The notes beneath the pieces were generated by a model, which worked only from the letters and a program-made list of their open reading frames with translations, was not told the DNA's origin and searched no databases. A program made the position numbers and the translations under genes. Shown piece after piece: positions 1 to 9,689 of a stretch of DNA of 64,000 nucleotides. This DNA is from Melampsora larici-populina 98AG31 (lineage: Eukaryota; Basidiomycota; Pucciniomycetes; Pucciniales; Melampsoraceae), in the NCBI RefSeq assembly GCF_000204055.1, contig NW_006768848.1, positions 62,001 to 126,000 on the forward strand, written 5' to 3'. Position 1 is the stretch's first letter. Every line of letters begins with the position of its first letter.

Positions 1-1083
1 CGGTCCTCTCCATCTTCCTTTATTGATTAGATCTTGCTGACATTTGATCTTCTTGTCTTGATTCTTCGGATTTTCAAAACAGTCATCTTTACCGTACTTA
101 CATACACATTGATCGGAAGTGCATTTAGGCCTGCTGGGCTGATTGTTGTAATTGCCGCGATTGTTGGTTCTGTTGATCGCATGAGCTCCAGGTCTGAATA
201 ATTGACTTTTGTACAGATTAGCAAATTGAGGTAAGTTTCTAATTTCCTTCTCTTTGAGTAAAATATACTGCTCAACGCCGTCGTAAGTAAGCGGTTTCAC
301 CATATCAAAGACATTAGATAATAAGATTTGATTATCTTGATGAAGTGATTTGATGAGTCTTCTAGCTAGTTGGCCATCAGTGAGTTCGCCTCCTGCTAGC
401 ATAAGTTCATCTTTCATCTCTCTAAATTTGGCCAAGTGCGTTTCAAGAGTTGTGCGATTATCTTGTCTCAAGTCATCTAAATCATTATCTAATTGAAATT
501 GAGCTGCTTCTGATGTTGGGGCTTTATTGCTTCTGACGATGGACCATAACTTTGAAGGTTCATATTCTAAATCGACTTCTCCATCTACTCTGATTTGTAA
601 TTTTGACTCGACATAAGCTGAAGTAGATGATTCCATGCGGTTGAGAAGAAAATTTGTAAGACATTCTTTATTGGCCAAGTGTTCTTCATCCGTTATATCA
701 TCAGGTTTATCGGGTGTTGTTAGATATTTGTCTAAACATAAAGGTTTCAAGGATCTTTTGATTCCCATAGCCCAGCGAGTATAATTGCTCTTTCCTAAAT
801 TGACGGTGGCCGTTAGTTTACTTAAACTAATGTTCAAAGCAATGGCAAACTCCTTCTGGGTAGTTGGAGTTGTGGATTGACTCATGTTGATAGGGATTGT
901 TTCAACAGGATCAGTACGACGAGTAAAGGTAGAAACAGTATCGTTGATTGGATTGGCAGGAGCGGTGATAGTATTATCAGAAGAAATAGAGTCGGCAGAG
1001 TTTGATGGAAGGTCAGTCTCCGTATCGTCTTCAGAATCGATACTGGAGTTTACGGGAGAAGGTGCGTTGGAAGGCGATGACAT
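1..1083 (-). CDS. Ty1/copia retrotransposon Gag, open at window edge
   Basis: An uninterrupted frame runs from an ATG at 1081-1083 down to base 1, at least 361 codons with no stop, so the protein continues outside the window. After a Ser/Asp/Thr-rich N-terminus it has the copia Gag pattern: a KLTATVNLGKSNYTRWAMG-type segment (about residues 95-115), then a helical Gag core with LxxHLAKFREMKDELMLAG and LARRLIKSL, then an Arg/Asn-rich stretch and a Cys cluster (CxxxxCxC...C) near the edge that may serve as a nucleic-acid-binding knuckle. A candidate primer-binding site lies 40-45 bp upstream of the ATG. The expected product packages element RNA in virus-like particles; protease, integrase and RT would lie left of base 1. 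Unlike the second copia element at 6-9 kb, this Gag has no internal stop, which suggests a younger copy. The family assignment rests on motif pattern only. Confidence 0.75.
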   Translation of the reverse strand, partial: MSSPSNAPSPVNSSIDSEDDTETDLPSNSADSISSDNTITAPANPINDTVSTFTRRTDPVETIPINMSQSTTPTTQKEFAIALNISLSKLTATVNLGKSNYTRWAMGIKRSLKPLCLDKYLTTPDKPDDITDEEHLANKECLTNFLLNRMESSTSAYVESKLQIRVDGEVDLEYEPSKLWSIVRSNKAPTSEAAQFQLDNDLDDLRQDNRTTLETHLAKFREMKDELMLAGGELTDGQLARRLIKSLHQDNQILLSNVFDMVKPLTYDGVEQYILLKEKEIRNLPQFANLYKSQLFRPGAHAINRTNNRGNYNNQPSRPKCTSDQCVCKYGKDDCFENPKNQDKKIKCQQDLINKGRWRGP

Positions 1084-1110
1084 AAATTGATGGATTTTAA
1101 ATAAAAGTCG

Positions 1111-1128
1111 AGTTCACTCTCGCTACCA
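1111..1128 (-). promoter_or_regulatory. Candidate primer-binding site of the copia element at 1-1083
   Basis: On the minus strand the bases TGGTAGCGAGAG begin at 1128, directly after a stretch ending in TCA, which is where a 5' LTR would end with CA. TGGTAGC is complementary to a tRNA 3' end GCTACCA, the form of the fungal initiator-Met tRNA primer used by many copia elements. The second copia element has TGGTAGCAAGAG at the same distance from its gag. The position is seen in sequence; the tRNA identity is inferred. Confidence 0.55.
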
Positions 1129-1620
1129 TGAGAGAATCCAAGGAACTCGACACCTGGTAAAAGCCAGTAAACGGGCTAAGTCCTTCTGGTTCTGAACACC
1201 AAGGACAACAATACTACACACCTGGTAAAAGCCAGTAAACGGGCTAAGTCCTTCTGGTTCTGAACACCAAGGACAACAATACTACACACCTATTAAAGGT
1301 GAGAGGGACAAGATTCAATACGCCTAATTTTCCTCAGTGGACTGATGATTTCATTGATCATAACTTAAACAACAGACCTGGTAAAAGCCAGTAAACGGGC
1401 TAAGTCCTTCTGGTTCTGAACACCAAGGACAACAATACTACACACCTATTAAAGGTGAGAGGGACAAGATTCAATCTATACAAAAGGAGATGACAGAAAC
1501 AAGAACAATTGATGAATAAGGTTGATATGAATGAATTGAATATAATGTTAGAGAAAAGAACTCACACGCCTAATTTTCCTCAGTGGACTGATGAGGAAAA
1601 AGAGGCGTGCGCGAAGTGGC
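1129..1620 (-). repeat. Copia leader/LTR region with tandem units and a hairpin
   Basis: A 68-bp unit beginning CCTGGTAAAAGCCAG occurs at 1153-1220, 1221-1288 and 1377-1444. A second unit (CTATTAAAGGTGAGAG...) follows copies two and three. A third motif (ACGCCTAATTTTCC...) occurs at about 1320 and 1566. At 1565-1609 the last motif folds into a hairpin with arms CACGCCT/AGGCGTG and TTTTCCTCA/TGAGGAAAA. The block lies upstream of the primer-binding site, so it is probably 5' LTR (U3/R) sequence. The LTR's outer boundary could not be fixed. Confidence 0.6.
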
Positions 1621-2094
1621 AATCAGTATGAACTAAGTTGAGTGATACAATGATGATACAGCTAAATTGTAATTAGGTTTGAGGTTTTGTATTGGTGATC
1701 ATATTGTATCGGTGACTGTATGGTTTTGGTGAGGTATGTGTTTGTCGTGATTGAAATAAATGATATATCTTGACAATTATCACAAAAATATGCTGCTGAA
1801 CATGTTAAAAGATTTTATCCTAGAGTTGTGGCAATATTAGCAGAAGAAGAGGAGGTGGGCATTGAAGAGGAAGAAGCGCAATTATAAGTATAAATTAACA
1901 CTAATAATATTATTAATTTCAAAGATAAAAATATATATAAAAGATTAAAAGAATTAAAAGATCAGAATAAAAATATAAGATAAGATTTAAAAAGAAAAAT
2001 AAGGATATGTTTCACTAGTTATCAGTATAATAATTATAATAAAAATTTAAATTTAAAAGAAGATTAAAAATGTACAAGTTAAAAGATATAAAAT
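1621..2094. other. AT-rich DNA, no gene seen
   Basis: Very A/T-rich sequence with runs such as AAATATATATAAAAG near 1925-1990. No open frame, RNA gene or clear repeat boundary is visible. It may include the outer end of the copia LTR or the 3' flank of the candidate gene at 2095-3013. Confidence 0.4.
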
Positions 2095-3013
2095 TTAAGG
2101 AGAAGAAGGAAAAAGGCGTGGATCAAGCCAGCTTGGGAGTTCATAAATAGTAGGAGTGTATTCAGAATAATTATAATCAGTATAAGGAGAATTTACGGCA
2201 GGAATTATAGGAGGGTCATTATTAACATAATTAATTAGAGGAGGTTCAGTATTAGGAGGATTGGTAGAAGGAGTACTGTAGGGGGATAAAATAGCAGCAT
2301 TTGCGCGCTCAGCATGATTAAGGAATGGAATAAAAGTTGCTACAGTTAGACACTCATCTTCACCCCTTCTTGAAACATACTCAGCTATAGAATGTGCACG
2401 CAACAAATGGTAGTGATTATTAATTATATTTGGAACTTCAAAGCCTGCTTCTTTGAATTGTCTGATTGTATCATCCAGGATCCTCCAAGAATGCCAGTTC
2501 TGATAGGTTATATAGTCTGATTCCACGCAAGATTATGTTCATACAATCTTTTGAAAAATGGATCAGATGTGGTGAAGTTGGTTTCAATTGATGAAGTAAT
2601 GGAAGGATTAGGTGAATCAGGAGCTGAAGGCGTGTTATTTAAGTTAATATTATAAGGATTAAGGAAATTTATTCTAATAGGAGTATTAGGCGTGTTTGGT
2701 GGAGGATAATTGTTGGCAGGAGAATTAGGTACAGGTGAATTGTTGGATGAAGGCGCTGCAGGGTAGGCTATTAAAATTAATTAAAGAATAAAAGAAAAGA
2801 ATTAAAATTAGTAAAATAATTAAAATAAAAACATTGAAACTTATTATAAAGAAAAGAAGAAAGAAATAGAAGAAAGAAATTGGACTTACAGCATATTATT
2901 CCTAGACTATGGCATCTTTGGCAAGCAGGATTGATTTGATAATGGCAGGAGGAGTTTACCATCCGGCATTGGACACAAGGTGAAGCTACAGAAGGTGAAA
3001 CAGTGTTGACCAT
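2095..3013 (-). pseudogene. Hypothetical gene with a Zn2Cys6-like cysteine pattern, frame broken
   Basis: The minus strand opens with an ATG at 3011-3013. The first exon holds the cysteine spacing C-x2-C-x6-C-x7-C-x2-C-x6-C, the pattern of fungal Zn(II)2Cys6 binuclear clusters. It ends at a GTAAGT donor near 2890, and a TTTTAATAG acceptor is present near 2774. The following Pro/Asn/Ser/Thr-rich exon stays open to about 2515 and then stops. A second open frame (2095-2526, 143 codons, starting with YQNWHSW and ending DPRLFPSSP) continues the coding-like composition in another phase, so a frameshift or a missed intron separates them. If real it could be a transcription-factor-like or transposon-borne DNA-binding protein. 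The basic linker expected of a Zn2Cys6 factor is not obvious and no family member is recognised. Confidence 0.3.
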
Positions 3014-4679
3014 ATTGGAAATAAAGGAAAATTCAAGAATTTAGTGATTTGGAGTGTTTAATTGAATTGTTTAATTGATAAACTGGGGGCAGTTTGGAAG
3101 AAGAGGAGGATGTGGTGATCAATTTATGGGATCAATTAAAAAATTCACAATTACCAGTTTACCAGTTTATTAGCAGGATTCAGCAGGAAAGAAAATTCAA
3201 AATGGAGGTTTTTGATCAATTGAAGCTCTTGTAGGCTTATGTATTGGTCATTAGGTCAACATTACATCATTTTTATTTCACATTATACATAAGATCATTA
3301 TAGTTTACTTACAAACTTATTACAAAAAGAAAGAAAGAAAAATATAAGAAAAATTCGAAAATATAGGTATAAAAGTTGGAAAATGGTTTTTAGGTTAGTA
3401 AAAATAAAGTTATGGGTATTATGAGGTTAGAATATGAAAGAACAACATTATATTATACTATGACAATTTTAATCTTCAAGGTTGATAAGCAGAAATAAAA
3501 GTTATTAGGGAAAAGGTACTTTTTCGAAGTTGGTAAACAAGAGGTACACGTGTAGTTTGGATGTGTAATAGTGGTAGTGATGGAATTTAAGGTTGCCAAG
3601 AGGATTTTCCGGGATTTTTAAGGTTATAGATGATGATTTCATATTACATGAGCAAGAAAAAGAGAGTAGTAGCTGTGAAAAGTGAAGAAAATGGGTGAAA
3701 TTCGTGGAAAATGGAGGTTTTCAGCTAATTACATATGTCAAATGACGTCAGAATAGGTTGGTAGATGGCTCATTCAACGCAGAAGAGTGGATTACATAAT
3801 GTACAAACTTTAAATAATTAGTAACGGAGGTGTGTGTAAAAAGTTATAAGGCAAATAAAGAATTGGTGTGAATCTCAAATTTACAGTCACAAGTCACATG
3901 TAACACCAAAAACCTTAACTTCACAACTCAATATCTTACTCATCACTCATCAGAAGTAGGTCATGTAGGTGTCAGAAATGATCAATAACACGTGGGCTAC
4001 AAGATTCACTTTAGTAATCAAAAATTGGAGCACATCTGAAAAAATTCGTAATCTCAAAAATTGGTTTTCAGCTAGTTTACAAGGAAAAAATCACCTGAAT
4101 TCATCATAAGAAGTGCTGTACATCATATTATTGCGTCATTGATCACTTCTTGCTGTGAAAATTACATCATTTATTAGTAACAAAATCATTATATTGCGTC
4201 ATCATAGGGTTTTTAGGGAATTTTGGGCAGATTTGATTGGTTTTGAGGCTGTTGACCATTGTAAAAGTTCTAGTACATTGTTATATATACTTTGAGAGGG
4301 TTTTGGGACTGTTGTTCCCCTTTTTTCTGTATCATTTACACCATTATTATTTTGTTTATCATCATAAACCTATTTTAATAGTACCTGGTCACTTAAATAC
4401 GCCCTTTATTACAGCTATAAAGAGAAATTTACTTTAGTATCATAGTCATAAAGACTTATTGGGAATAATATCAATCGGATATTGCTTATTTTCTTTAGTT
4501 ATCAATTGGGAATAACACTATAGCAGTGTTGATAGTAATACAAAGTGTGCTTTTTGAAGTTTAAATACGTGTGAAGATACATTTCTCTGGTGCCTTATCA
4601 GTACTCAATACAACAGAGCTCTTTCTGATTGTGTTGTTTTAGAAGAGCAGTCCTTAGACAACTTCTACTAGTCATTATA
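3014..4679. other. Long AT-rich stretch, no gene seen
   Basis: Only short out-of-context frames are present. There are short scattered direct repeats, for example ATTGCGTCATTGATCA near 4130 and ATTGCGTCATCAT near 4195. The texture resembles old transposon debris, but no termini or coding domain can be named. Confidence 0.35.
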
Positions 4680-5123
4680 TTAGTAGATTATCCTCTTCCA
4701 GCTCTGTATAACCCTTGTTGGGTTATAAGTTCTACAATGTCTTGGTTGACTTTGACTTGGTGCTTGAGGTTCGGCTTGTTCATTTTTGTTGTTGGTTACT
4801 GGTTCACATGATTCTGGTGAGTTGACTTCTTCCTCAACATTGATTTCTTGTTTGACTGAGGTGTCTTTGTTCTCATTTGAATTCAATTGATCTTTGACTG
4901 TGCTAGGGACGAGGTTTTCCTCTAGACTTTCTTTGTCATAATCTGAGATATCTCTTTGAATTACCAGATCGATTATTTCCTGATCCTTCTGGTAATCTTC
5001 CGCAGAATCTAGCGGAAGATCTTCAATGAACAACCAGTTGGGGTTGTCCTCGGCATCCTTCATGAAAGGGAAGATTAGAGATTGAAAAGTGTCAGCACCC
5101 GAGCCTTCCAATGGAAGAGCCAA
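4680..5123 (-). CDS. Acidic low-complexity reading frame, possibly a copia Pol linker remnant
   Basis: A minus-strand open frame of about 147 codons with no ATG at its first residue. It is rich in Glu, Asp, Ser and Asn (IEDLPLDSAEDYQKDQE, then SVKQEINVEEEVNSPESCEP). Copia polyproteins often carry an acidic, poorly conserved linker between integrase and reverse transcriptase. This frame lies downstream of, and on the same strand and frame as, the copia integrase end at 6054-6542, so it may be that linker separated by an insertion at about 5150-6055. No catalytic motif is visible and it could equally be an unrelated gene fragment. Confidence 0.25.
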   Translation of the reverse strand: MALPLEGSGADTFQSLIFPFMKDAEDNPNWLFIEDLPLDSAEDYQKDQEIIDLVIQRDISDYDKESLEENLVPSTVKDQLNSNENKDTSVKQEINVEEEVNSPESCEPVTNNKNEQAEPQAPSQSQPRHCRTYNPTRVIQSWKRIIY

Positions 5124-5149
5124 AGGTACTTCAAGAAGAGATTGAGCAA

Positions 5150-6055
5150 TAATTAATAAATAACATAAAAATATAGATACAACTTAAGGTCTAGTTTCAA
5201 AGACCCCAAACCCAATAAAAGCATAATAAAAGAATTACAACTTATAGGTCTAGTGTCAAATACCGTGAACCACATCACGAAGGAATACCAAGTGTGAAAC
5301 CCACAAGACTCCAATGCACCTAGCAAGAGTACAAGACATACATCACCCTTCTCAAAAGGGAAGGAGGCTGAGATGAAATCAACAGCCGTAGAAGAGACGA
5401 CGAGCCTCTCGACCTAATATCCTTCAAACAGATAAGGCAACAAGAGCAGTTCCTACTAACGAACCAACTAACGTGGGCGCCCACGAAGCAAGTTCAAGCG
5501 TAGCCTATCAGCAACCACAAGTTGGCAGTTGAGGGAAGGGGTATAAATATGACCTTCTCGACAGGAAGGAGAGAAGGTATCTGATCCGACATTTACTTAC
5601 TTTCGTATAGATATTTCTATCCCAAAAACACCTATCAAGAGCCCAACTATACCCGTTTTCTAAATCCTTAGAATCACTCGTTAGTTCCACTCTTGATCCT
5701 GAAGCCTGAAGAAATCCTTTCCACTTCGCTTGTCTAATCAGTTCTCTGCTTCATACTGAAGCCCCTTATCTGTCCGTCCTCCTGTTAGTTCCCTTGGATT
5801 ATTGCCTCTGGAGCCTTAGCTTCCCAGTCCTTAGTCCCAGCCAACCACCCAAGGTTCACGCCTGATAAGGCTCCATCCTTCTACTAGTTAGTTGTAATTC
5901 TCCTGGTCTATTGATCTTGATCCGTCACCGCTCAGCTGACGAGATCCCTGTTCCTAACAGGCTACCTTCTAGACTTGTCTAGTAGGATCCGAACCGGCTT
6001 AGGTGTGACCAACCTTCAACCAAAAACCTCGGTAAGCCGCCGTCTCTCCAAAATC
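5150..6055 (+). repeat. Possible inserted LTR-like sequence
   Basis: This block separates the copia integrase C-terminus from the acidic frame. It contains two imperfect direct copies of ACAACTTA-GGTCTAGT (about 5171 and 5240), a TATAAATA box at 5542-5549, and immediately after it a hairpin with arms ACCTTCTC/GAGAAGGT at about 5550-5576, an arrangement typical of LTR U3/R. No coding domain is present. The termini and target duplication could not be identified, so a solo LTR is only a suggestion. Confidence 0.3.
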
Positions 6056-7990
6056 ACACTGAAGGATTAGAGTACTCACCTGTCTCAATATCCCTTGTGA
6101 AACTTCTAGTAGTATTACTACCGTACCTATTCCTCGTAACCAGAGAAATAGCAGTCAGGGCCTCGAACCTAGTAAGTCTAGACCTTACAGGCTCATATAG
6201 AGACTTGCCACCCTGACAAAAAGTCACATCATGACTGGTATGTATTTGATTTGTTTCTTGATCTAATATGATGAAATTATGATTGTCTTCAGTTGCTCCT
6301 AGAAGAATTCCCGGCCGAGAAACCGGTTCAAATTTTCCTCCTTGAATTTCCTTTTGGATATGACAGTAGGCCAGACACCCAAACGGTTGGAAACGCTTCA
6401 AACTTGAAGGTCTTCCCTTCCACAGATCATGAGGAGTGCTGTTGAGGCCAAGAGAAGTAGTGATAGTCCGATTTTGTAGCATCACTGAGTATGATATGGC
6501 ATGGTACCAATACTTAATTGGCATACCTGATTGTATCATCATGCATCTGGCTTTCGTGTTGATAGTTCTATTTGAACGCTTGGCAACTCCATTTTCTTCT
6601 GGAGTATGAGGCGAAGTTACTCTTGTGATTATCCCAGTTCTTCAAGGTATGGCGAAAGGAGTCCATTAATGAATTTGCCCCCTCCATCAAGTGAGAACAT
6701 TTTCAATGATTCACCGGTTTGTCTTTCTGCGAAAGCAATATAGCGTTTAAAACATTCAAAAACGGTATCGGCTCTTTTGTCAGGCAAACCAATGGAGACA
6801 TGATAACTGCTGTAGTCATCCTTAAAGAGAATGTAATATTCTTCACGGTTAACTGAGGTACTTCTAACTATTCCACTCAAGTCTACGTGCACGTTTTGTA
6901 GAAATTTGGTTGCTCGGGGTCTGGTTGAAGAAAATGGTAGGCAATGATTTTTGGCTAACGGACACACTGGACACTTAGATATAATTGCAAAATCTTTGGT
7001 AGTAACATATTTAGGGAGTACATCATCGAAATACCCCAGGCTCCACATCCTTTTCAAATATTTCTTGCTTGGGTGACCTAACGAGTAATGCAATTTTAGG
7101 ATAGTGAGTTGTGTTGTGTTTTGAATTGAGGATTGATGTGAATTATGATGACTGACCAATGATTTCAAGGCCACATACATCATACTGCCTTCACCAATGA
7201 ACCTTCCAATAAATAATTCTTTCTTCCCGTGATCAATTCGGAAGTTAGGGTCTTCTAGGATGGTGGTAACAGCTCCGGCTCTTAATAACCTGCCACCAGC
7301 AATCAGATTTCTTGATAACTCTGGAACATACAAACAATCTTTAAGTTTGATCAACTCTCCTTTGGTGTTTAGTAAGTTTACATTTCCTACTGAATGAATT
7401 TTGAGTGTAGCTCCACCACCGGCTAGATTTAATTTTGCTCCAGGATCATGGTTTGCCATTAAGGTGGCTGATTTGAATAGACTTGGGTCATGGAACATAT
7501 GGTGAGAAGCTCCAGTATCTATGAGAGCTACTGAGTCACACTGATCACCAGCACATGATAATTGAGGTTTGGCTGAGCATGAGAATTGTCCGTCTATTTC
7601 AATTCAATAACTGACTTCTCGGTCTTCTAGTCTGAGGTTTTCAAAAGCTGATTCTAAGTCTTCAGAATTTGGAAAGTTCAAGCTATCAATTTGATGTCTG
7701 GATTCTCTAGTCATGTGTGAACTGCCGCAACCTTGACCTCTGCCACAAAAACCACCACGGTTACCTCCTTGGATTCCTTGTGAGTACTCAACCCATTCAC
7801 CTTTCTCTTGCTTCTGACGTTTCCAGCTTTCCATCTTCCCAGAGTTGTTAGGGTGATGATAGCAATCGGCTTGGTTGTGTGGTTTGGTGGGATATTCTTG
7901 ACCTAAGCATTTTTTCTTATTGCAGGTCTGCCATCTACCAGTGCGTCTACCTTGAGCAGCTTTGGATGATTCAGAAAATCGACTAGTCTG
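6054..7990 (-). pseudogene. Copia Pol remnant: knuckle, protease and integrase, no reverse transcriptase
   Basis: It continues Gag in the same frame after an in-frame TGA at 7994-7996. In order: a Cys/His cluster near 7900, a second TGA at 7604-7606, an aspartic protease motif DTGAS at about 7515, a GAG-pre-integrase segment with H..H..CPVC zinc ligands (about 7090-6960), and the integrase core with HVDLSG (first Asp) and a degraded second site LDGGGKF where families show DNGGEF. A one-base frame break at about 6630 precedes TPEENGVAKR (catalytic Glu). The last part (6542-6054) has the WKGRPSSLKRFQPFGCLAY-type integrase C-terminus. The frame then ends and no YxDD reverse transcriptase follows. 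The copy is dead. Gene order protease-integrase identifies copia rather than gypsy. Confidence 0.8.
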
Positions 7991-7993
7991 TTG

Positions 7994-8866
7994 TCAACTG
8001 GAAGAGAACATTTTCCGGGTTTGATATGTTTTCTTCAATTCGGTTTTGAGGTTACTGAATTTTACATGACCGGCGTCCAACAAATCACATCCTTTTTCAG
8101 CCCATTCTTGATTGAGCGATCTGACGAATTGTCTGGCTTGTTCTTCCTTAGTCATTTCTCCGTTAGATCCTAGGTAAGCATCGACTTTAAAATGAAAGAT
8201 GTCCAGATATTCCAGCAAGTCTTTAGTTGAACCTTGATTTAAGTCAGTTATCTCACTTCGTAGCATCAACTTAACGGATTCCAAATTGCTAATGTGATGG
8301 TTCTGGATTGTTTTCCAGAGCAATGATGGTGAAGGAGGAGTTATCTTGATCCCGTTTTCGAACTTAGAGATCATGGATATAAATCTTGTAGATTGAACCG
8401 GTTCGATACTGGCGAGTAACCAATAAAACAATGCTTTCTTAGTAGCTAAATCAACTTGTAGATCAATACCATCTCCTCCAGCTTCCTCCAAATCAAGATA
8501 GTGATTGTACAAAGTTGCCATTAGCCCAAAGCGAACTCCATCTGACCAAGCAACATAATTTGTCGCGGTTAACTTAGTACTGAGGATGATCTTATGTAAA
8601 ATGGAGTTTATTTTAATAGATTGGCGCTGAGCTGGAGTATCATTATCAATTGGTGCGTTAGTAGCCATAGCTTGCGCTGGATCTAGTGTAGTGTGGGGAG
8701 AGGTAGTTTGAGCTGAGTGAACAGTTTCCGAAGAGCTGGATCTATCTGATAGGTCTTCTATCTGGGATTCGACTGATGTCTCGTCGGTATCCTCTGAATA
8801 AGGAGCTGGGGTTGATGCAGGCGTTGGTAGGTGGATATTGTCAGAGGTATGTTCTCTATCTGACAT
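7994..8866 (-). CDS. Copia Gag of the second element, ended by in-frame TGA
   Basis: The start is taken at the ATG 8864-8866 (MSDREHTSD); the upstream codon in the same frame is TTG. After a Thr/Ser/Pro-rich N-terminus the core has LSTKLTATNYVAWSDGVRF, the same Gag signature as the element at 1-1083, and continues through RSEITDLNQGSTKDLLEYL and ARQFVRSLNQEW. The frame stops with TGA at 7994-7996, but the zinc-knuckle, protease and integrase region continues in the same frame, so the stop is probably a mutation. Product length about 290 residues. The primer-binding site lies about 50 bp upstream. Confidence 0.75.
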   Translation of the reverse strand: MSDREHTSDNIHLPTPASTPAPYSEDTDETSVESQIEDLSDRSSSSETVHSAQTTSPHTTLDPAQAMATNAPIDNDTPAQRQSIKINSILHKIILSTKLTATNYVAWSDGVRFGLMATLYNHYLDLEEAGGDGIDLQVDLATKKALFYWLLASIEPVQSTRFISMISKFENGIKITPPSPSLLWKTIQNHHISNLESVKLMLRSEITDLNQGSTKDLLEYLDIFHFKVDAYLGSNGEMTKEEQARQFVRSLNQEWAEKGCDLLDAGHVKFSNLKTELKKTYQTRKMFSSS

Positions 8867-8895
8867 AGAATTGCGTTTCAAATCAATTAACTAAG

Positions 8896-8918
8896 AGTCA
8901 AACCAACTCTTGCTACCA
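8896..8918 (-). promoter_or_regulatory. Candidate primer-binding site of the second copia element
   Basis: On the minus strand TGGTAGCAAGAG begins at 8918 directly after TTTCA, the expected CA end of a 5' LTR. It shares TGGTAGC with the site at 1128, compatible with priming by the initiator-Met tRNA. Confidence 0.5.
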
Positions 8919-9480
8919 TGAAAAGCGACAATTCCGTTGAATACCTGATATCCCGTGACAATTTCTAAAGGTGAACCTCTATCACCTTCTGTCACTATCT
9001 ACCTGAACAAACTAACCTGATATCCCGTGACAATTTCTAAAGGTGAGCCTCTATCACCTTCTGTCACTATCTACCTGAACAAACTAACCTAAACACATAG
9101 AGAGAGAACAATAAACACTACACAAAATGTCATCTTTACCGCCGGGTAAAGATTACATTTGGTGTAGTGAAATGGATAAGAGGATTAGAGTTAGATAGAA
9201 AGGAAACAATATGGTTTGGAAAGATCAGATATCCTCTAACCTATAATGGTTTTCAGGTTAAGGATAAAGTTAAGGAGAAAAGATCGACACGTATAGCTTC
9301 AGCTATCAGATCTAGCGTCGTCGTAAGTGAAAGGTGAAATAGAACAAAGAAGACAAATACAGAACATTATAAGAATGACATCAGTTTATGAATATGAAAC
9401 AATAGAGAATTATAAGGGACTTACTCTTTTCCTTCCGTAGAATAACGGGTAAGGAAAAGAGTCTGTATGATGCGTGGAGG
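8919..9480 (-). repeat. Leader/LTR of second copia element: 72-bp tandem pair and two hairpins
   Basis: A 72-bp unit starting CCTGATATCCCGTG is present at 8944-9015 and 9016-9088, nearly identical. A strong hairpin occupies about 9116-9169 (arms CACTACACAAAATG and its imperfect complement, loop near GCCG). A second hairpin at about 9422-9462 has arms ACTCTTTTCCTT/AAGGAAAAGAGT. Together with the first element's leader this suggests a shared architecture of tandem unit plus hairpin in this copia lineage. The outer LTR end was not determined. Confidence 0.5.
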
Positions 9481-9642
9481 AGGCGCATTATTTGAATAAA
9501 GGAGTATTCTAGGTTTAGGTTTGAGTATTGAAATTAATACTATTGTGCTAAGGTGGCTTATGTGGGGCACGTGTATGGATTGTATGTAATGATTCTATGA
9601 TAGTTATCCATCACCTTTCACTACTGCTGAAACCTGAGTAAA

Positions 9643-9666
9643 ATATTGAGAGACAGATATGTCTCT
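9643..9666. repeat. Short perfect hairpin
   Basis: TTGAGAGACA-GATA-TGTCTCTCAA, a 10-bp stem with a 4-base loop, just before the GCM-type transposase remnant. It could be part of that element's terminal region or chance. Confidence 0.4.
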
Positions 9667-9689
9667 CAACATGATGTGAAGTCAATGAG

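Noticed and set aside
27..275. 82-codon minus frame at the left edge
   Set aside because: It is a shifted frame of the Gag coding sequence, which is open in another phase over the same bases.
1580..1625. CTGATGAG followed by a GCGAA, resembling a hammerhead ribozyme core
   Set aside because: No stem II can form between the two motifs and the flanking arms do not give stems I and III; the motif belongs to a long simple hairpin of the copia leader.
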